From assembly GCA_043764015.1 (NCBI GenBank), contig JAYUKY010000130.1, positions 1-24,977 of the forward strand: 24,977 nucleotides of DNA, written 5' to 3'. How positions within the stretch are numbered: the stretch's first letter is position 1; every line of letters begins with the position of its first letter. Under the pieces are notes generated by a model. That model was not told where the DNA came from and ran no database searches. It saw nothing but the letters and a program-made list of their open reading frames with translations. A program made the position numbers and the translations under genes. Below are positions 23,214 to 24,977 of the stretch, one piece after another. The DNA is from JANYGM01 sp043764015 (GTDB lineage Bacteria; Bacteroidota; Bacteroidia; Cytophagales; Thermonemataceae).

Positions 23214-24247
23214 TTACGCAAAAGTAAACTTTGCGTCAAATTTATATGTAGGATTTATCATTTCTTTAATCATATACTCGTCCAACAGGCTATTTTTTAG
23301 TCTGTAAATGGATTGTTGTGTTTGATAAGCGTATTGTTTAAGTCTAATCCATACAAGTATTGCCATAGCAATATGATTGCGCTGACATTTTGCTATTCTG
23401 CATTGACATTTTTCAATGCCTGTTGTTTGTTTTTCTTCTCTGTGTTAGCGGGACGCTAGTGCTCAACCTGCCATCTCACACTGCTTTCTTCTTCAGCAGC
23501 ACAAGTGCTATCTTGAGTTATCTCGTTAGTAACGATATAATCCGTTCTGGTGGTAGAAACCAGTACTCGGAACAATTTAAAATAAGTATCTTTACTCATC
23601 TTTTGCACCTTAATTTGTTTTCCTTTCTCAATGTTTTCCTCTGTCCAAAAACATTCTGCAATTTGCTTATATGGCTCTTTACCACCACAATCATCTATTT
23701 TGCGGTTGGCTTTTAAAGGGCAATAAAATATTTTATTTTCCTTGATAAGATACTTGAAAACATCTGTATTAGCATACCAAGTATCCATCAACACAGTTTT
23801 ATACAATATTTTGTGTGTAATTAGCAATTCCAGCATTTCCATTACATGAACAAGTTTGGATTTGCCATCTACATCAGGAGCAAAAATACGGTAATCTATT
23901 AGCCAAGAACGCTTTAAGCAAGGATTATAGTAAAGGCAATTGACAACACCAATACCACAAACTAAGCCGTGTGCATTGCTGGAATATTGACGACGAACTA
24001 ACGCTATTTTATGACTGTAAGATTTATCTAACACCGTATCATCAAAAATGATATATCCATTTGAGCTTTGTACCATCTCAGCACGTACTGCTTTCCAGAT
24101 TATACGAGGTGATAAATCACTTTTACACAGAAAATTACGCACTTTATCATGGGTAACGCCTGCTAAATGGTCGGCTAAGTAAGTGCAAGTATAATTGATT
24201 TGGCTACTTAGTAGAAATTGACCATATAATTCTTGACTCATTTTCAT
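23214..24247 (-). pseudogene. Inner IS transposase (IS4/IS701-like DDE), frameshifted
   Basis: Starts at ATG 24247 and runs 263 residues to a TAG at 23456. It shows THDKVRNFL in the N-terminal part, IIFDDTVLDK (catalytic D, residues 66-75), VLMDTWYA (second D, 155) and RWQVE (catalytic E). Directly after this Glu, 17 bases (23445-23461) stand where six are expected, so 11 bases are extra and they bring the stop. In another frame the usual continuation follows: HREEKQTTGIEKCQCR and further to RLKQYAYQTQQSIYRLKN and a TAA at 23214, inside the left inverted repeat. The intact protein would have about 340 residues. It lacks its last 80 residues and is probably non-functional. Confidence 0.88.
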
Positions 24248-24251
24248 AAAT

Positions 24252-24259
24252 ACCTCCTT
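24252..24259 (-). promoter_or_regulatory. Strong Shine-Dalgarno sequence of the inner transposase
   Basis: AAGGAGGT lies five to six bases before the ATG at 24247 and decides the start over the upstream in-frame TTG at 24280. No other gene in this window has such a site. Confidence 0.75.
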
Positions 24260-24306
24260 TTTTCTTGCTAAGTTAAGCAAAAAAATCTACTTTTGCGTAA
24301 GTCCTA

Positions 24307-24311
24307 AGTAA
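24307..24311. repeat. Target-site duplication AGTAA, right
   Basis: Second copy of the 5-bp duplication made by the inner IS; see 23203-23207. Confidence 0.85.
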
Positions 24312-24977
24312 ATCAAGGTCAAGCCACAGCCACCAGTTTATCTGATTTATTAGAAAATAAATACTCACACGACAAAATAACAAGGGCTTTAAACAAGGAA
24401 TTAATGACCTCTAAAAATTTATGGAAAGTAGTAAAACCCCAAATAAAGAAAATCAATGACAAAGAAGGTGTACTGATTTTAGATGATACAGTAGAAGAAA
24501 AACCGCATATGCAACAAAATGAGCTGGTTAGTTGGCATTACGACCACGTTACAGGTCGTCATATAAAGGGTATCAACCAATTAACGGCTCTTTATCACAA
24601 TAAACAAGTGAGCTTACCAGTAGGATATGCCCTAATAGAGAAAGATACAGTGGTTTTTGATAAGAAAAAGAACAAGGATAAAAGAGTTGCAAGCGTTTGT
24701 AAAAATACTCTTTTTAGAAATTTAATTAAAAATAGTATTGCTAATCAGTTGGAATTCAAGTATATACTTGCTGACAAATGGTTTGCTTGAGTAGCTAATT
24801 TCAATTTTATTGCCTCTCTTAAACAGCACTTCATTATGCCATTAAAAAATAACAGAAAAGTAGCTACAAGTAAAGAAAATCAACAAAAAGGGTCTTATCA
24901 GTTAGTTGAGTCATTAGTCATAGAAGAAAACCAAACACTTCAAGTTTATTTAGAAGACGTGGAATTTCCACTACTTT

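Larger units (their letters stand above)
23208..24306. mobile_element. Inner insertion sequence, 1099 bp
   Basis: Bounded by perfect 19-bp inverted repeats starting TAGGACTTACGC (23208-23226 and 24288-24306) and flanked by 5-bp AGTAA duplications. It carries one transposase gene on the minus strand, inactivated. It is inserted within codons 15-16 of the outer transposase gene. The transposase is IS4/IS701-like; the exact family needs a comparison of IR, TSD and protein with an IS collection. Confidence 0.92.
23159..24977 (+). pseudogene. Outer IS transposase (IS4/IS701-like DDE), interrupted and cut by the window end
   Basis: The gene begins at ATG 23159 with MNLAPIYDLYSDYLIV. It is broken by the inner IS and resumes from 24312 as NQGQATATSLSDLLENKYSH. 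Removing the IS and one AGTAA copy restores one frame without a gap, putting the Met at 24404 at codon 48. Visible are the helical N-terminal region with SHDKITRALN, the first catalytic Asp in LILDDTVEEKP (codons 72-82) and the second in YILADKWFA (D171). At 24788-24790 an in-frame TGA interrupts the frame, which then continues VANFNFIASLKQHFIMPLK to the window edge. The catalytic Glu and the right end are not in the window. The element is inactive. Confidence 0.85.

Overview
This 25 kb, AT-rich window is bacterial and almost certainly from a member of the Bacteroidota, most likely a Cytophagales-type organism (Flexibacter/Bernardetia/Microscilla-like; inferred from gene families, not from any search). 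Supporting signs are families largely confined to that phylum (DUF3822, DUF4175, DUF2279, the long form of alanine dehydrogenase, DUF5694), an almost complete lack of Shine-Dalgarno sequences, TAnnTTTG-type -7 promoter boxes, and many short intergenic repeats. No rRNA, tRNA or CRISPR array was seen.

Layout. 1-315 is non-coding and packed with small palindromes. 316-756 (-) is a small membrane protein, divergent from hslU (968-2380, +), the ATPase of the HslUV protease, which here has no hslV beside it. 2553-4913 (+) is a single-chain restriction-modification enzyme (nuclease, N6-adenine methylase and specificity domain). From about 4.9 to 11.6 kb a run of minus-strand genes encodes alanine dehydrogenase, TsaE (tRNA t6A), a secreted DUF5694/TraB-like protein, a CaiB/BaiF CoA-transferase, and a large membrane sensor with GAF and PAS domains but no output domain. 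From 12 to 18.5 kb lie mostly envelope proteins: two lipoproteins (one an L,D-transpeptidase), an SCO-like thioredoxin-fold protein without copper ligands, DUF2279, DUF3822, a pseudopilin-like single-TM protein, a secreted beta-rich protein, and a lipoprotein that is only the C-terminal domain of 5'-nucleotidase.

The most unusual part is 18.5-22.9 kb. The first 23 coding bases of the large DUF4175 gene (ATG at 19367), plus four upstream As, occur a second time at 18585-18611, 778 bp upstream. Between the copies sits a two-gene module: a GNAT-like acetyltransferase (frameshifted at an A7 run) and a 56-residue protein. The upstream copy forms a 10-codon leader whose TGA overlaps the acetyltransferase ATG. 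The simplest reading is that a module entered just inside the start of a host gene, took over its promoter and translation start, and rebuilt the host gene's own start behind it.

The right end (about 23.1-24.98 kb) is a nested insertion-sequence scar. A 1.1 kb IS with 19-bp inverted repeats and 5-bp AGTAA target duplications is inserted in codons 15-16 of a second, related IS transposase. Both transposases are dead: the inner one by an 11-bp insertion just after its catalytic glutamate, the outer one by the insertion and an in-frame TGA. The outer gene runs off the window.
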